Shown here: one piece after another, positions 25,961-34,814 of the stretch | How the letters are laid out: the number at the start of each line of letters is the position of its first letter | Position numbering within the stretch: position 1 is the first letter of the stretch | Source of the DNA: an uncultured Kiritimatiellota bacterium | Lineage (GTDB): Bacteria > Verrucomicrobiota > Kiritimatiellia > RFP12 > UBA1067 | DNA length: 64,000 nt | Direction: 5' to 3' | NCBI GenBank assembly: GCA_934635225.1 | Contig: CAKTYZ010000006.1 | Span: 1-64,000 of the forward strand | The notes under the pieces: model-generated | Databases searched by the model: none | Told to the model about the DNA's origin: nothing | What the model saw: the letters and a program-made list of their open reading frames with translations, nothing else | Position numbers and translations under genes: made by a program

Positions 25961-27352
25961 TCACGTCCGATAATACTCTTCCCAGCCCTTGCGCGGCGCA
26001 GGACCGTCCAAAAGGAGGTTGACTTCCGCGTCTCCGACCGCACGGCGCGTCGCGGGATCAAAGCGGAAACCGCGATTCAGCCGCTGGGCGGCAACGCCAA
26101 GGCAGAAGACCTCCGAAAGCGGCGCCGTGACGGCAAACGGGCTGTGCGGCTCCGTCTCGCCTTTTACGGCCAACAGGAAGTTGCGCCAATGGTCGCAGAC
26201 AGACTTCTCAAATGCCGGCACAGGGGCATCCTGAGCACCGACACGCACAAGCGTCGCCGAATGCGAGAGTCCCTGCCACACCGTGCCGTCCTTCAGGTAG
26301 ATTTCCTTTCCGGGCTTGAGCGTCGGATCGACAAGGCCGTCGTTCGCTGTCGAAGCCGGAAAGAGTCCCTGATTATCCGCATAGCGGAAACCTTTTGGCA
26401 GCTTAGGTTGGTTGTCAAGGCCCTCATACCATTCGAGCGCAATGTCCTCGTGCCCGTTCCCCGCCGCGAAGTTCATCGTCAGCGTGTCCTGAACCGGGAA
26501 GACATACGGGTTCCACCCCGTCACGTTCGAGATTTTCACCTCAACCGGCAAATCGCCGTGAAGCGTGAAACGATGGACTCCATCCAGAATGTGCGCACCC
26601 CAGTCGCCCATGCACCCCATGCCGTAATCATACCAGCAACGCCACTCGCCGTAGGCGAGGTCTTTTGAGAAGTCGTGGTACGGTGCGGCGGAGACCCACG
26701 AATCCCAGTCAAGCGTCTTCGGCAACGCCTCGGCTTTCGGATAAGATGTCGTCTTCCCGCCCCACTTGTGCCAGCGACGCTGCATATTCATATGCGCGAC
26801 GACTTTCACAACATCCTTCAGGACTCCCGTCTCGGCATATGTGCGATACTGGAAGAAGTTGTCGCCTGAATGGCCCTGATTGCCCATCTGCGTGACAACA
26901 CCCGTCTCCTTCGCCGTCTGGCGCAGAAGCTCACATTCACGAAACGAATGCGCCAGCGGCTTTTCGACATAGACGGCCTTGCCAAGACGCATCGCATGCT
27001 GACAGGCGCAGAAGTGCGAATGATCGGGAATGCCAACGAGAACCGCGTCAATGCGATCCGCCAGCGCATCAAACATCTTCCGAAAGTCCTGAAAGCGCGG
27101 CACATTCGGATATGCCTTCAGAGCCTCCACCGTATGCGGCGCACCGATGTCCGTATCGCAGAGGGCGACAATCTCGCAAATGTCCGCGTGCCGCGCGAAC
27201 TGCCTGATGTCATACCACGCCTGCGCACCGCAGCCAATCGCCGCCAGCCGCACCTTGCCATTCGCCTTGTAGGCCTTTGACGAGAAGCACCCCGGCAGAA
27301 GCTGAACGGCTCCCAACGCCGCCATTGACCCGAGAAATCCACGTCGGTTCAT
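25961..27352 (-). CDS. Tat-exported Gfo/Idh/MocA oxidoreductase, probable lipoprotein (463 aa)
   Basis: The N-terminus carries a twin-arginine signal (NRRGFLGSMAALGAV) ending in a lipobox (LLPGC). The Rossmann domain follows (VRLAAIGCGAQAWYDIRQF, GAPHTVEAL, IDAVLVGIPDHSHF, GKAVYVEKPLAHSF, with the catalytic-type EKP). The C-terminal substrate domain contains a WGAHILDGVHR segment. Such enzymes use tightly bound NAD(P) to oxidise sugars, often at C3, outside the cytoplasm. It is coupled one base from the upstream isomerase-DUF1080 gene and is the second such enzyme in this operon. Substrate inferred: a uronic-acid-containing glycoside. Confidence 0.88.
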   Translation of the reverse strand: MNRRGFLGSMAALGAVQLLPGCFSSKAYKANGKVRLAAIGCGAQAWYDIRQFARHADICEIVALCDTDIGAPHTVEALKAYPNVPRFQDFRKMFDALADRIDAVLVGIPDHSHFCACQHAMRLGKAVYVEKPLAHSFRECELLRQTAKETGVVTQMGNQGHSGDNFFQYRTYAETGVLKDVVKVVAHMNMQRRWHKWGGKTTSYPKAEALPKTLDWDSWVSAAPYHDFSKDLAYGEWRCWYDYGMGCMGDWGAHILDGVHRFTLHGDLPVEVKISNVTGWNPYVFPVQDTLTMNFAAGNGHEDIALEWYEGLDNQPKLPKGFRYADNQGLFPASTANDGLVDPTLKPGKEIYLKDGTVWQGLSHSATLVRVGAQDAPVPAFEKSVCDHWRNFLLAVKGETEPHSPFAVTAPLSEVFCLGVAAQRLNRGFRFDPATRRAVGDAEVNLLLDGPAPRKGWEEYYRT

Positions 27353-27353
27353 G

Positions 27354-29069
27354 TCACAGCTCCCTGACCTTCAGGTTGCAGAAAGAAACGGATGAATCCG
27401 AGTGGTCCTGAAGGAGGAGACGCCCTTCCGGAATCTCGCCCCAGTCCTGCGGCTTCTTCTCCGCCGTCTTACCCCATGTCGCGTACTTCGACGCCTTCAC
27501 GGCCGCCTTGAACGCGGGCGTGCCACGGTCATACTCCAAGACCTTCATGCCGTTGAGCCAATGTTCGACCTTCGTGCCCTTCGCGACGATCTTGCCGCTG
27601 TTCCACTGGCCGATGCCTTTCATGATCGGATCCGCGTGCGCGGGAAAAATGTCGTAAAGAGACGCCGTCTTGCGATTGCCATCCCTGCCCTTCGTGGAAT
27701 CGGGGTGGCCATTCTCCAAAATCTGGTACTCTTCGCATGTGCCGCCATTCTGCGTCTCGTCAAGGAAGTACTTGACGCCCGAGTTCGCCGCTTCCGTCAG
27801 GCGGAAGTCGAACTTGAACACGAAATCGCGATACTTCTTCACCGTCGCAATGTCTCCGCCGCCGCCAAGCTTGCGATCTTCGGGAGGAAGCGGGAACCAC
27901 TTGCCGTTCGCAATGCCGTTTACCGGACGCATCGCGAGACAGCCATCCTTGACGAACCAGCCCTTCTCCGGGAATGCCTTGCAGCCGTTCTTGACGCCGA
28001 CGAACTTGTCCGCTGGCAAGTTCACGCCATCAAACAGCAATTCATAGCCCTCGGATTTCTCCGCATCGGTAAGCGTGTTCGCGCCCATCGGTACCGGCAT
28101 CATCTTCGGCGAAACGCGCACCGTATCGCACACCCCGCGCGCGTAACCGACAGACTCGGCCAGCCCTTCAAGGTTGTTGCAGAAGTCGCGCTCATACTCG
28201 AACGAGCAGACACCCGTGTAGCCAACCTCCGCCAAGGCCTTGAAAATCGCGCCGTAGTCCATCGCGCCACGCGGCATCGGGACGGTCGTGAAGCTGTTCT
28301 TGCCGATCTTCTGCGCACCCGGAATGTTCAGCGCGAAGTTCTTCAAATGGATGTCGTAGATGCGGTCGCCATACTTGCGAACTGTCTCCGCCGGATCGCG
28401 GTCGCTACCGAACTCCCAGCCGGCGTCCATGCAGAAGCCGATGCGCGGATCGAGGTCCTTAACCAGCTCGTAACCGTAGGAGACGTCGGGAAACATCCGC
28501 GGCGCGTTCGGCCCGTGGTTATGGATCGCATATTTGATGTCAAACTCCTTGACAAGAGAATCGATGTATTCGAGCTGCCTGCGCGATCCGATGCGCTCGG
28601 TCCATTTGTCCGGCTTGCCAGGCTCGACCTCATACGGCACGCCGACGACCACCTTCGCGCCAAAGCGCTTGGCGAACTCGAAGTAGGCGCGCACTTCCGC
28701 ATTGTCCTTCGTGTAAAGCGGCCCCAGACCATACGGCGTAACGCCATACTTCGCGCATTTTTCCTTGAACGCCTCGATCTCGGCATCTGATGCTGTGTAC
28801 TTGAGGTGGAAATCCTTCACGCAGAGGTAGTGCAAATCGACGGCGCGCATGATCTCCAGCGTCTCGTCAAGGCTCTTCTTGTGCATGGTGTAACCCGCGA
28901 GACCGAGCTGAAACGGCATCTTCCACACCCGCTGACCCGACGTGTCCTCCACGATGGGGTAAACGGGCTTGCACACGCACTTCGGCGCACCGGAACAGGG
29001 CGCCGGCGCGGCACAGGACGCGAACGCCGCAACCGTTGCGGCGGAAACGAGCATCAGTTTGGAATTCAT
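27354..29069 (-). CDS. Isomerase/epimerase (TIM barrel)-DUF1080 fusion, exported (571 aa)
   Basis: A signal sequence (MLVSAATVAAFASCAAP, possible lipidated Cys) is followed by two domains. Residues about 45-320 are a xylose-isomerase-like TIM barrel (FQLGLAGYTMHKKSLDETLEIM, YAIHNHGPNAPRMFP, IGFCMDAGWEFG, DIHLKNF, GVCSFEYERDF), with the His, Asp, His and Glu metal-ligand pattern. Residues about 345-571 are a DUF1080/3-keto-disaccharide-hydrolase beta-sandwich (GYELLFDGVNLPADKFVG, FDFRLTEAANSGVKYFLDE, GQWNSGKIVAKGTKVEHWLNG). Family knowledge points to cleavage or rearrangement of 3-keto-glycosides. It lies between two exported oxidoreductase genes that could make the keto substrate. The gene at 62223-63710 has the same domains in reverse order. 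Confidence 0.88.
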   Translation of the reverse strand: MNSKLMLVSAATVAAFASCAAPAPCSGAPKCVCKPVYPIVEDTSGQRVWKMPFQLGLAGYTMHKKSLDETLEIMRAVDLHYLCVKDFHLKYTASDAEIEAFKEKCAKYGVTPYGLGPLYTKDNAEVRAYFEFAKRFGAKVVVGVPYEVEPGKPDKWTERIGSRRQLEYIDSLVKEFDIKYAIHNHGPNAPRMFPDVSYGYELVKDLDPRIGFCMDAGWEFGSDRDPAETVRKYGDRIYDIHLKNFALNIPGAQKIGKNSFTTVPMPRGAMDYGAIFKALAEVGYTGVCSFEYERDFCNNLEGLAESVGYARGVCDTVRVSPKMMPVPMGANTLTDAEKSEGYELLFDGVNLPADKFVGVKNGCKAFPEKGWFVKDGCLAMRPVNGIANGKWFPLPPEDRKLGGGGDIATVKKYRDFVFKFDFRLTEAANSGVKYFLDETQNGGTCEEYQILENGHPDSTKGRDGNRKTASLYDIFPAHADPIMKGIGQWNSGKIVAKGTKVEHWLNGMKVLEYDRGTPAFKAAVKASKYATWGKTAEKKPQDWGEIPEGRLLLQDHSDSSVSFCNLKVREL

Positions 29070-29093
29070 CTTGAATCGTCCTCTCTCTTTGAA

Positions 29094-30557
29094 TCAAGCG
29101 AGCGGCTTGATCATCTTGTTGTAATTAAGGCCCGCCGCCGCGAGCGAATAGCGAAGATCATACTTGCCGCGAGCAAACGGAGTCAACATCTTGTCCGCCT
29201 CGGCGTCACCCGAGACTTCCTTTTTCGCATCCCAAGCGAGCGTCACGCCGTCCTTTTTGCCGCGCCCGAGTTCCATGCACATGCGGCCAAGCGAGCAGAA
29301 CGCCGTCGATTGATGCGCTTCTTCCGCCGTCGCGACCGTGTACTGCGGATCTTCACGGACAATCGCCTCCAACCAATTCTCGAAATGGTCGGCAATCGTG
29401 CGGAACTTCTCGCCTCCGTGCGCAAGCGCGTCGTCAACAACCTCGCCCGGCTTGAGGTCCTCAAGGAGCGACGGCTTCGATGCGGCAATCGGGCCAAGCA
29501 TGCCTGGCGCGACCTTCGGCTCGGGATCGCTCGGCGTCACCTTCATCGCACCGCGCGTGCACCAAAGCCAGTCTCCGTTCTCGCCGACAAACTTCACGCC
29601 CATCTGGAACTTGTTGTTGACATGCACATCCGTGCCTCCGCAGTCGTAGTGCAGATCGTAGGTCGTGTGGACATTCCAAAGCTTCGTGCCCGAGAGGTCC
29701 ATCCATTCGCACGTGCCGGAGACGGACGACGGATTGCGGTTCAACCCCCAAGCCGTGATGTCGAGGTGGTGCGCACCCCAGTTGGTGATCATGCCCCAAC
29801 CATACGGCGCAAGCTGAATCCAGCCTGGACGATCACCTATCCTCTTGAGATCCTGATTGTGGACACGCGTCCAGTTGTAGGGAGCCGTCGGGTCCGTCGG
29901 CCCCAGCCAGGCGTCATAGCTGAGGTTCTCGGGCACCGGCTCCGGCGTACGGCAGCCGCCCGACTTGTCGAGGCCGATCCCGACTTCCACGTGCGCAACC
30001 TTGCCAAGGCGTCCGTTGCGGACGAGCTGGACGACCTTGCGGAACTGGGGGCGCGAACGTTGCCACGCGCCGACCTGCACGACGAGGCCCTTCAACGTTG
30101 CGATGTTGGCAATCACGCGGCCTTCCTGAATCGTCTGGGCAAATGGCTTCTGCAGGTAGATGTGCTTGCCCGCCAAGAGGCAGTCCGTCGCGACAATCGC
30201 ATGCTGATGGTCCGGGATGCAGAGCAGCACGGCATCAATGGACGGGTCGGCAATCATCTCACGATAGTCGTCGTAGGTGCGGACGATCTGCCGGATGCCT
30301 TTCGCCGCATAGCGGTCCTCAATCACCTTCTTGCCGAAGGCCGCGCGCTTCGAGTCGAGCTCGGCAACCGCCGTCACAACGCACCGCTCGGTGAACTGCT
30401 GCACGCCGGGAACATCCATCGTGTGCGCGATGCGTCCATAGCCGACGACGCCGATATTGATCTTGCGGTTTGCGGCAAACTTGGCCGCGCATCCGCCAAA
30501 CAGAAACGGTGCGGTGCCCACGGCAAACGCATTCCGGATGAAGTCTCTTCTCTGCAT
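29094..30557 (-). CDS. Tat-exported Gfo/Idh/MocA oxidoreductase (487 aa)
   Basis: A twin-arginine signal (MQRRDFIRNAFAVGTAPFLFGGC) is followed by the nucleotide-binding fold (INIGVVGYGRIAHTMDVPGV, IDAVLLCIPDHQHAIVA, GKHIYLQKPFAQTI). The usual EKP motif is QKP here, a change in a position that matters in the family. The second domain has the family features GWGMITNWGAHHLDITAWGLN. It is probably lipidated at Cys23 and periplasmic. It is the second gene of the uxaC operon, 43 bases after uxaC, and acts with its paralogue at 25961-27352, perhaps on a different position or anomer. Confidence 0.86.
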   Translation of the reverse strand: MQRRDFIRNAFAVGTAPFLFGGCAAKFAANRKINIGVVGYGRIAHTMDVPGVQQFTERCVVTAVAELDSKRAAFGKKVIEDRYAAKGIRQIVRTYDDYREMIADPSIDAVLLCIPDHQHAIVATDCLLAGKHIYLQKPFAQTIQEGRVIANIATLKGLVVQVGAWQRSRPQFRKVVQLVRNGRLGKVAHVEVGIGLDKSGGCRTPEPVPENLSYDAWLGPTDPTAPYNWTRVHNQDLKRIGDRPGWIQLAPYGWGMITNWGAHHLDITAWGLNRNPSSVSGTCEWMDLSGTKLWNVHTTYDLHYDCGGTDVHVNNKFQMGVKFVGENGDWLWCTRGAMKVTPSDPEPKVAPGMLGPIAASKPSLLEDLKPGEVVDDALAHGGEKFRTIADHFENWLEAIVREDPQYTVATAEEAHQSTAFCSLGRMCMELGRGKKDGVTLAWDAKKEVSGDAEADKMLTPFARGKYDLRYSLAAAGLNYNKMIKPLA

Positions 30558-30600
30558 AGTCTTATCCCTTACGCATTGGTTACGTCAACGTTCACGTCAA

Positions 30601-32004
30601 TCAAAAGCCGAAATAGCCTTTCGCATTGTTATACGCGATATCCTCGACAATCCCGCCGAGCCAAACCAGATCGTCCGGTAGTTCGCCCTTCTCGACCTCC
30701 TGACCGAGCTTCTGGCAGAGGATGCGCCGGAAATACTCATGGCGCGTATAACTGAGGAAACTACGCGAGTCCGTGAGCATCCCGATGAAATTGCCAAGGC
30801 AGCCTAACGCCGAAAGGGCCTCGATCTGCTTCTTCATGCCGTCCTTCTGGTCAAGGAACCACCACGCCGAACCAAGCTGAATCTTGCCACGCGTCGGACC
30901 CTTCTGGAAGCATCCCATCAGCGACGCCAACATCTCGGTGTCCTTCGGGTTAAGCGAATAGAGAATCGTACGCGGCAGGAAGTCCGTCCGTTCCAGACGG
31001 TCAAAGAGTCGTGACAGGGATTCCGTCACGCTCCAGTCGCCAATGCAGTCAAATCCCGTATCAGGCCCCAGTTTCTCGAACATCACCGTGTTGTTGTCCC
31101 GAAGACAGTTGTAGTGGATCTGCGCCGTCCAGTTCGACGCGGCGTCAGCCCTCAGGCCTTCGAAAAGCCATGCGCTCTTGAACTTCAGAGCTTCCTCCTC
31201 CGTGACTTCATGGCCCATGCGCGCCTTCTTGAATATCTTCGCCACCTCCGCTTCCGTGTAGGGCGCAGCGAAGACCTCAGTAACGCCATAATCCGAGACG
31301 ATGCATCCCGCCTTCGCAAAAAAGGCATGTCGCTTCGCCATCGCGCCCAGGAAATCCTCATATGTCTTCACGGGCATCCTTGCCGAGGCGGCAAGTCTGT
31401 CCATCCACGCGTTCCAGACAGGCAGATTGTCGATTTTCGATGCCTTGTCAGAGCGCCAAGCTGGACGGATCTGCGTGCCGAACGGGTCTTTCGCAATCGC
31501 GAGATGATGCTCCAGAGAATCGACAGGATCGTCCGTCGTGCAGACAACCGCGACATTCGACTTCTTCATGAGTCCACGCGCCGAAAAGCCCTTCTGCTTA
31601 AGCTTCGCGTTGCACTTCTTCCAAATGCGTTCGGCGGTTGCCCCGCAAAGGCGCTCACTTACGCCGAAATAGCGCGAAAGCTCAAGATGAGACCAATCAA
31701 AGAGTGGATTCTTGACGAGGCGCTCCATCGTCTCGGCAAACTTGACGAACTTGTCGTGCCAAGACGCGTCACCCGTGACGAACTTCTCGTCCACGCCATT
31801 CGAGCGCATCTGCCGCCACTTGTAGTGATCACCTCCAAGCCAAACCTGCGCAACATCCGTCCAACGCATATCTTCAGCAATCTCCTTCGGCGGGAGATGA
31901 CAATGGTAGTCAATGATCGGCATCTTCTCTGCGTGCCGATGGTATAGCTCGCGCGCGGCATCCGTGTCGAGCAGGAAATCAGACCCCATGTATTTCATTT
32001 TCAT
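30601..32004 (-). CDS. uxaC: Uronate (glucuronate/galacturonate) isomerase (467 aa)
   Basis: Clear UxaC: FLLDTDAARELYHRHAEKMPIIDYHCHLPPKEIA with the metal-binding HxH (HCH), VVCTTDDPVDSLEHH, SAWLFEGLRADAA region and SVTESLSRLFDRLE. It converts glucuronate or galacturonate to fructuronate or tagaturonate in the cytoplasm. The start at 32004 (ATG) is chosen because TGCTATAAT ends seven bases upstream, which makes the transcript leaderless; the ATG at 31998 is possible. It is first in a five-gene operon with two exported oxidoreductases, the isomerase-DUF1080 protein and a hexuronate-type MFS, which defines the operon as uronate-related. Confidence 0.95.
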   Translation of the reverse strand: MKMKYMGSDFLLDTDAARELYHRHAEKMPIIDYHCHLPPKEIAEDMRWTDVAQVWLGGDHYKWRQMRSNGVDEKFVTGDASWHDKFVKFAETMERLVKNPLFDWSHLELSRYFGVSERLCGATAERIWKKCNAKLKQKGFSARGLMKKSNVAVVCTTDDPVDSLEHHLAIAKDPFGTQIRPAWRSDKASKIDNLPVWNAWMDRLAASARMPVKTYEDFLGAMAKRHAFFAKAGCIVSDYGVTEVFAAPYTEAEVAKIFKKARMGHEVTEEEALKFKSAWLFEGLRADAASNWTAQIHYNCLRDNNTVMFEKLGPDTGFDCIGDWSVTESLSRLFDRLERTDFLPRTILYSLNPKDTEMLASLMGCFQKGPTRGKIQLGSAWWFLDQKDGMKKQIEALSALGCLGNFIGMLTDSRSFLSYTRHEYFRRILCQKLGQEVEKGELPDDLVWLGGIVEDIAYNNAKGYFGF

Positions 32005-32011
32005 GGATTGA

Positions 32012-32020
32012 ATTATAGCA
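32012..32020 (-). promoter_or_regulatory. Leaderless promoter of the uxaC operon
   Basis: Minus-strand TGCTATAAT (hexamer 32012-32017) ends seven bases before the ATG at 32004, placing the expected transcription start on the start codon itself. Confidence 0.65.
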
Positions 32021-32061
32021 CAATCGCGCACCCCATGGCAACGGCAGAAGTCCACTGGACA

Positions 32062-32196
32062 AAACTTTAACTGCGGCGAATTGCCGAAGACGGCCTTGAC
32101 CGCACGCGAGAAATGGCTCGCGTTGCAAAAGTGGCAACAGGCGGCGAGGATCGGATTTCCCAACGGCAATTGAATCGTACCCAAGTGTTCGACGTG
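32062..32196 (-). pseudogene. Remnant of an AraC-family helix-turn-helix
   Basis: Minus-strand codons in this stretch read PLGNPILAACCHFCNASHF, then SRAVKAVFGNSPQLKF. This matches the second helix-turn-helix of AraC-type regulators (pattern: I..IA...GF.s.s.FSR.FK..fG.sP). No upstream AraC domains are visible, and the surrounding frame is degenerate. It is probably the decayed end of an older regulator of the uronate operon. The active one would be the divergent AraC gene at 32701. The remaining sequence of 32197-32658 holds no supportable gene. Confidence 0.5.
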
Positions 32197-32658
32197 AAGA
32201 GCGTAGCCTTGCCTGTCTACCTCATCAATACCACTTCGTAGGGATCCCAATTGCCTGCTATGGAGGAAAAGCATCATAGCATCCAACGGTTGCGCGAGAA
32301 AAGAGGCGAGGCACACAATCTACGACAGGGACATCCCCTGCCGCTCGCCGTTCCAAGTAGGATCTCGCTTCATGCGAAATTCTCAACGGGCGACCTGATC
32401 CCCTATGCACGACGAACGAATCGCTCTGGCAATCAAAACAAATAGGGCACGTTCTTCCTACAATGGTCATGTATTGTACCAAATGGTGTGTGTACGGCGC
32501 ACGCTGGAGAAGCAGGGGCGCGGCGACACCGTCAGGGACATGCGCAACGCAAGCGCCGTACTCACGCAGCCATTCGTCAGCGTTAGCCCAAAAATAGGTC
32601 GTGCATGGGGTAGCCCAGCGAATGCGCCCCGGACGATGCGTCCTGACGGCGATTGTGG

Positions 32659-32664
32659 TATAAT
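32659..32664 (+). promoter_or_regulatory. Extended -10 promoter of the AraC gene
   Basis: TGGTATAAT on the plus strand (hexamer 32659-32664) gives a leader of about 30 bases to the ATG at 32701, with GAGG four to seven bases before the start. Confidence 0.6.
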
Positions 32665-32700
32665 GTTGGTATTAACCCCTTCCCAACAGAAAACGAGGCC

Positions 32701-33570
32701 ATGGAAACGGAACGTTACGGGCAACAGCCTTCAGATCTTGACGAACGCTTTCTCCAGCTCGGCTGGTTAAAAGGCATCCGCCATCTCAAGTCGCTTTCCG
32801 CAAAGGGCTCGTTCTGGCATGTACACGACGCGATTCAACTTCTCTACTGCATCAAGGGCGAATTCGGCTATGAGTTCGAGGATCGCGCAAACGTCATCCT
32901 TCCGGCAGGCCATTTCATCGTGATTCCCGCCAACCTCTCCCACCGCCATGTTCAAGCCATCGACCCGGCGGGGCATCGCGTCGAACTTCTGCTTGAGCAC
33001 CCGAGCGCACGACGACTTCGCCTCTCCGGCCTCTCATCCAGCGTCTACCGCGACTTGATTGCGCAATTGCTGACGCGCCGTTGCAAGGCGTTGCCTGTCA
33101 CGAAAGATCTCGCCGCGCTCTTCGCCGAACTCGACGACGCGGCCGCGCGCGGCGCATGTAACCTCAGCGAAACCGAATGTGCTGTCGTTCGCACGATTTC
33201 GACCCTAATCCTGTTGCGCTCCGCAGACCCTCAACGTGCCCCTGTCACAAAAGGATCGACACGTCTCATGGCAGAGGCCGTCACCTGGTTGGCGGCCCAC
33301 CATGCCGAGCATGTCCGCATCGACAGGCTCATTGCGTACATGGGCTATTCAAAGTCTCGCTTCTTCACGCTCTTCAAGGAACACACGGGGCTGACGCCTT
33401 CGGACTGGCTCGGACGTTACCGCATCCGCCAAGCGCAGGAAAAGTTGCGTGCATCTGACCTCCCAATCGCGCAGATTGCGGCAGAAACGGGATTTGCCTC
33501 CCCACAGTACTTTATCGCCACCTTCCGTCGCCACACCGGGTTCACCCCGACCCAATGGCGCGTCCGCTGA
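32701..33570 (+). CDS. AraC-family transcriptional regulator (289 aa)
   Basis: The N-terminal part is a cupin-type sensing domain (KGSFWHVHDAIQLLYCIKGEFGYEFEDRANVILPAGHFIVIPANLSHRH). The C-terminal 100 residues contain two AraC helix-turn-helices (IDRLIAYMGYSKSRFFTLFKEHTGLTPSDWLGRYRI and IAQIAAETGFASPQYFIATFRRHTGFTPTQWR). Divergent from the uxaC operon across about 700 bases, so it is the likely activator of that operon in response to a sugar or sugar acid. The start at 32701 (METERYG) is chosen over an in-frame upstream ATG at 32653, which lies before the -10 box. Confidence 0.92.
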   Translation: METERYGQQPSDLDERFLQLGWLKGIRHLKSLSAKGSFWHVHDAIQLLYCIKGEFGYEFEDRANVILPAGHFIVIPANLSHRHVQAIDPAGHRVELLLEHPSARRLRLSGLSSSVYRDLIAQLLTRRCKALPVTKDLAALFAELDDAAARGACNLSETECAVVRTISTLILLRSADPQRAPVTKGSTRLMAEAVTWLAAHHAEHVRIDRLIAYMGYSKSRFFTLFKEHTGLTPSDWLGRYRIRQAQEKLRASDLPIAQIAAETGFASPQYFIATFRRHTGFTPTQWRVR

Positions 33571-33578
33571 ACACGCCA

Positions 33579-34814
33579 TCAGCCAGTCCAAGAGACGACC
33601 TTGTCTTCATGACATGAGTCGGCTTTCTTCAGCCAGACGCAGAGTATCCCCGCAAGAGTCAGCGAAAACAACGAGTTAAGCGAATCAACCGTGCGGAATG
33701 CGGTCTCCGCAAACGGGAATACCCACCCGCAAAACGTGCACAAGCCATGCGCGGCAAGAATACCCCGTGAAAGGGAAAACGCGGACAACACGGCAAGACA
33801 CCAAAGGAAGCGCGAAGAGGGACAGCGCAAAAGCTCACGCACAAGCGCAAACGCCACAAACCAGCCCATCGCATGGCTATACGCCTGCGTATACGTCCAA
33901 CAGCACGAAGTGATAGCCGCTGGCATCAGAAATACCAGCCAATCCCGTTCCTCCCAAAGCAATCTGGTCAGCACCGTGCAAATGCCCACTCCAATCAACA
34001 ATGCCGCGATGATATCGCGCCCAACCGTCTCCGCCGAACAAAGGAAATATGGCCATGTTCCGCAACCGTAGAAGAAGCTCGTATTCGCTGCCGGTCCCTG
34101 CCGCAGAAGATCAAAAAGAGATGCCCGACAAAGGACAGAGGCCATGACTGACAACGAGAGGCAAAAAACCGCCGCGACAAAGATTGTCGTCCATTTGCGA
34201 CGCAGAAGCAACGGCACGGCAAAGGCCAGTCCGATCTGCGGCTTGAGCATGACAATCGCCCAACAGAAGCCGGCCAAGACGTCTCGGTCCCGATTGAGCG
34301 CGACCGCCAGTGCGACAGCCCCAGCCAGCACAATGAGCGCAAAATTGCCAACGGACGCATTGGACCAAATCGCATGCGCCACAACAAGCAAGGGGGCGGA
34401 CGACAACAGGCAAGCATCCTGCCGATCGACCGCCTGACGACACGGCAAGACGAGCAGCAGAACAAGAGCGAGGCCCATCCAGACGCAATAGGCCGCCCAC
34501 GCCGCGCCTTCGGAGAGATCGGACAGGAATGAAAACGGCAACATCACCACATACGCCCACGGCGCATAGGCATTGACCGGTCGCGTACATCCTGCGGGCG
34601 GCGTCCCGACAAGCGTATTCGGGTAATAGGGAGGCCATGAGACGCGCTCGCACCAGACCGCATAGGGATCGACCCGTTGCCGTAAACACGCAAGTTCATT
34701 CATCCGCAGACTGAAATCATAATGCCCTGCCGGCGGACAGACGCACGTGACGGCCAGCACGATGACAAGGCCTACCAAAAGCGCAAGGCCTCCATACGAC
34801 AGGACTCGCTTCAC
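33579..34814 (-). CDS. Multi-pass membrane protein, DUF2029/GT87-like (411 aa)
   Basis: About ten hydrophobic segments are visible, with the family-like periplasmic loop near the N-terminus (MNELACLRQRVDPYAVW, YPNTLVG..P, YAPWAYVVMLPFSFLSD) and the interior LAGFCWAIVMLKPQIGLAFAVPLLL motif, characteristic of DUF2029 polyprenyl-phosphate-mannose-dependent transferases. The GTG start at 34814 overlaps the GT2 stop as GTGA. Likely adds a sugar from a lipid carrier on the outer face of the inner membrane. Acceptor unknown. It converges on the AraC gene nine bases away. Confidence 0.75.
   Translation of the reverse strand: MKRVLSYGGLALLVGLVIVLAVTCVCPPAGHYDFSLRMNELACLRQRVDPYAVWCERVSWPPYYPNTLVGTPPAGCTRPVNAYAPWAYVVMLPFSFLSDLSEGAAWAAYCVWMGLALVLLLVLPCRQAVDRQDACLLSSAPLLVVAHAIWSNASVGNFALIVLAGAVALAVALNRDRDVLAGFCWAIVMLKPQIGLAFAVPLLLRRKWTTIFVAAVFCLSLSVMASVLCRASLFDLLRQGPAANTSFFYGCGTWPYFLCSAETVGRDIIAALLIGVGICTVLTRLLWEERDWLVFLMPAAITSCCWTYTQAYSHAMGWFVAFALVRELLRCPSSRFLWCLAVLSAFSLSRGILAAHGLCTFCGWVFPFAETAFRTVDSLNSLFSLTLAGILCVWLKKADSCHEDKVVSWTG

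Noticed and set aside
32017..32316. Upstream extension of the uxaC reading frame
   Set aside because: The extension crosses the -10 box, contains an AraC remnant and is absent from the UxaC family. The start at 32004 matches the family N-terminus.
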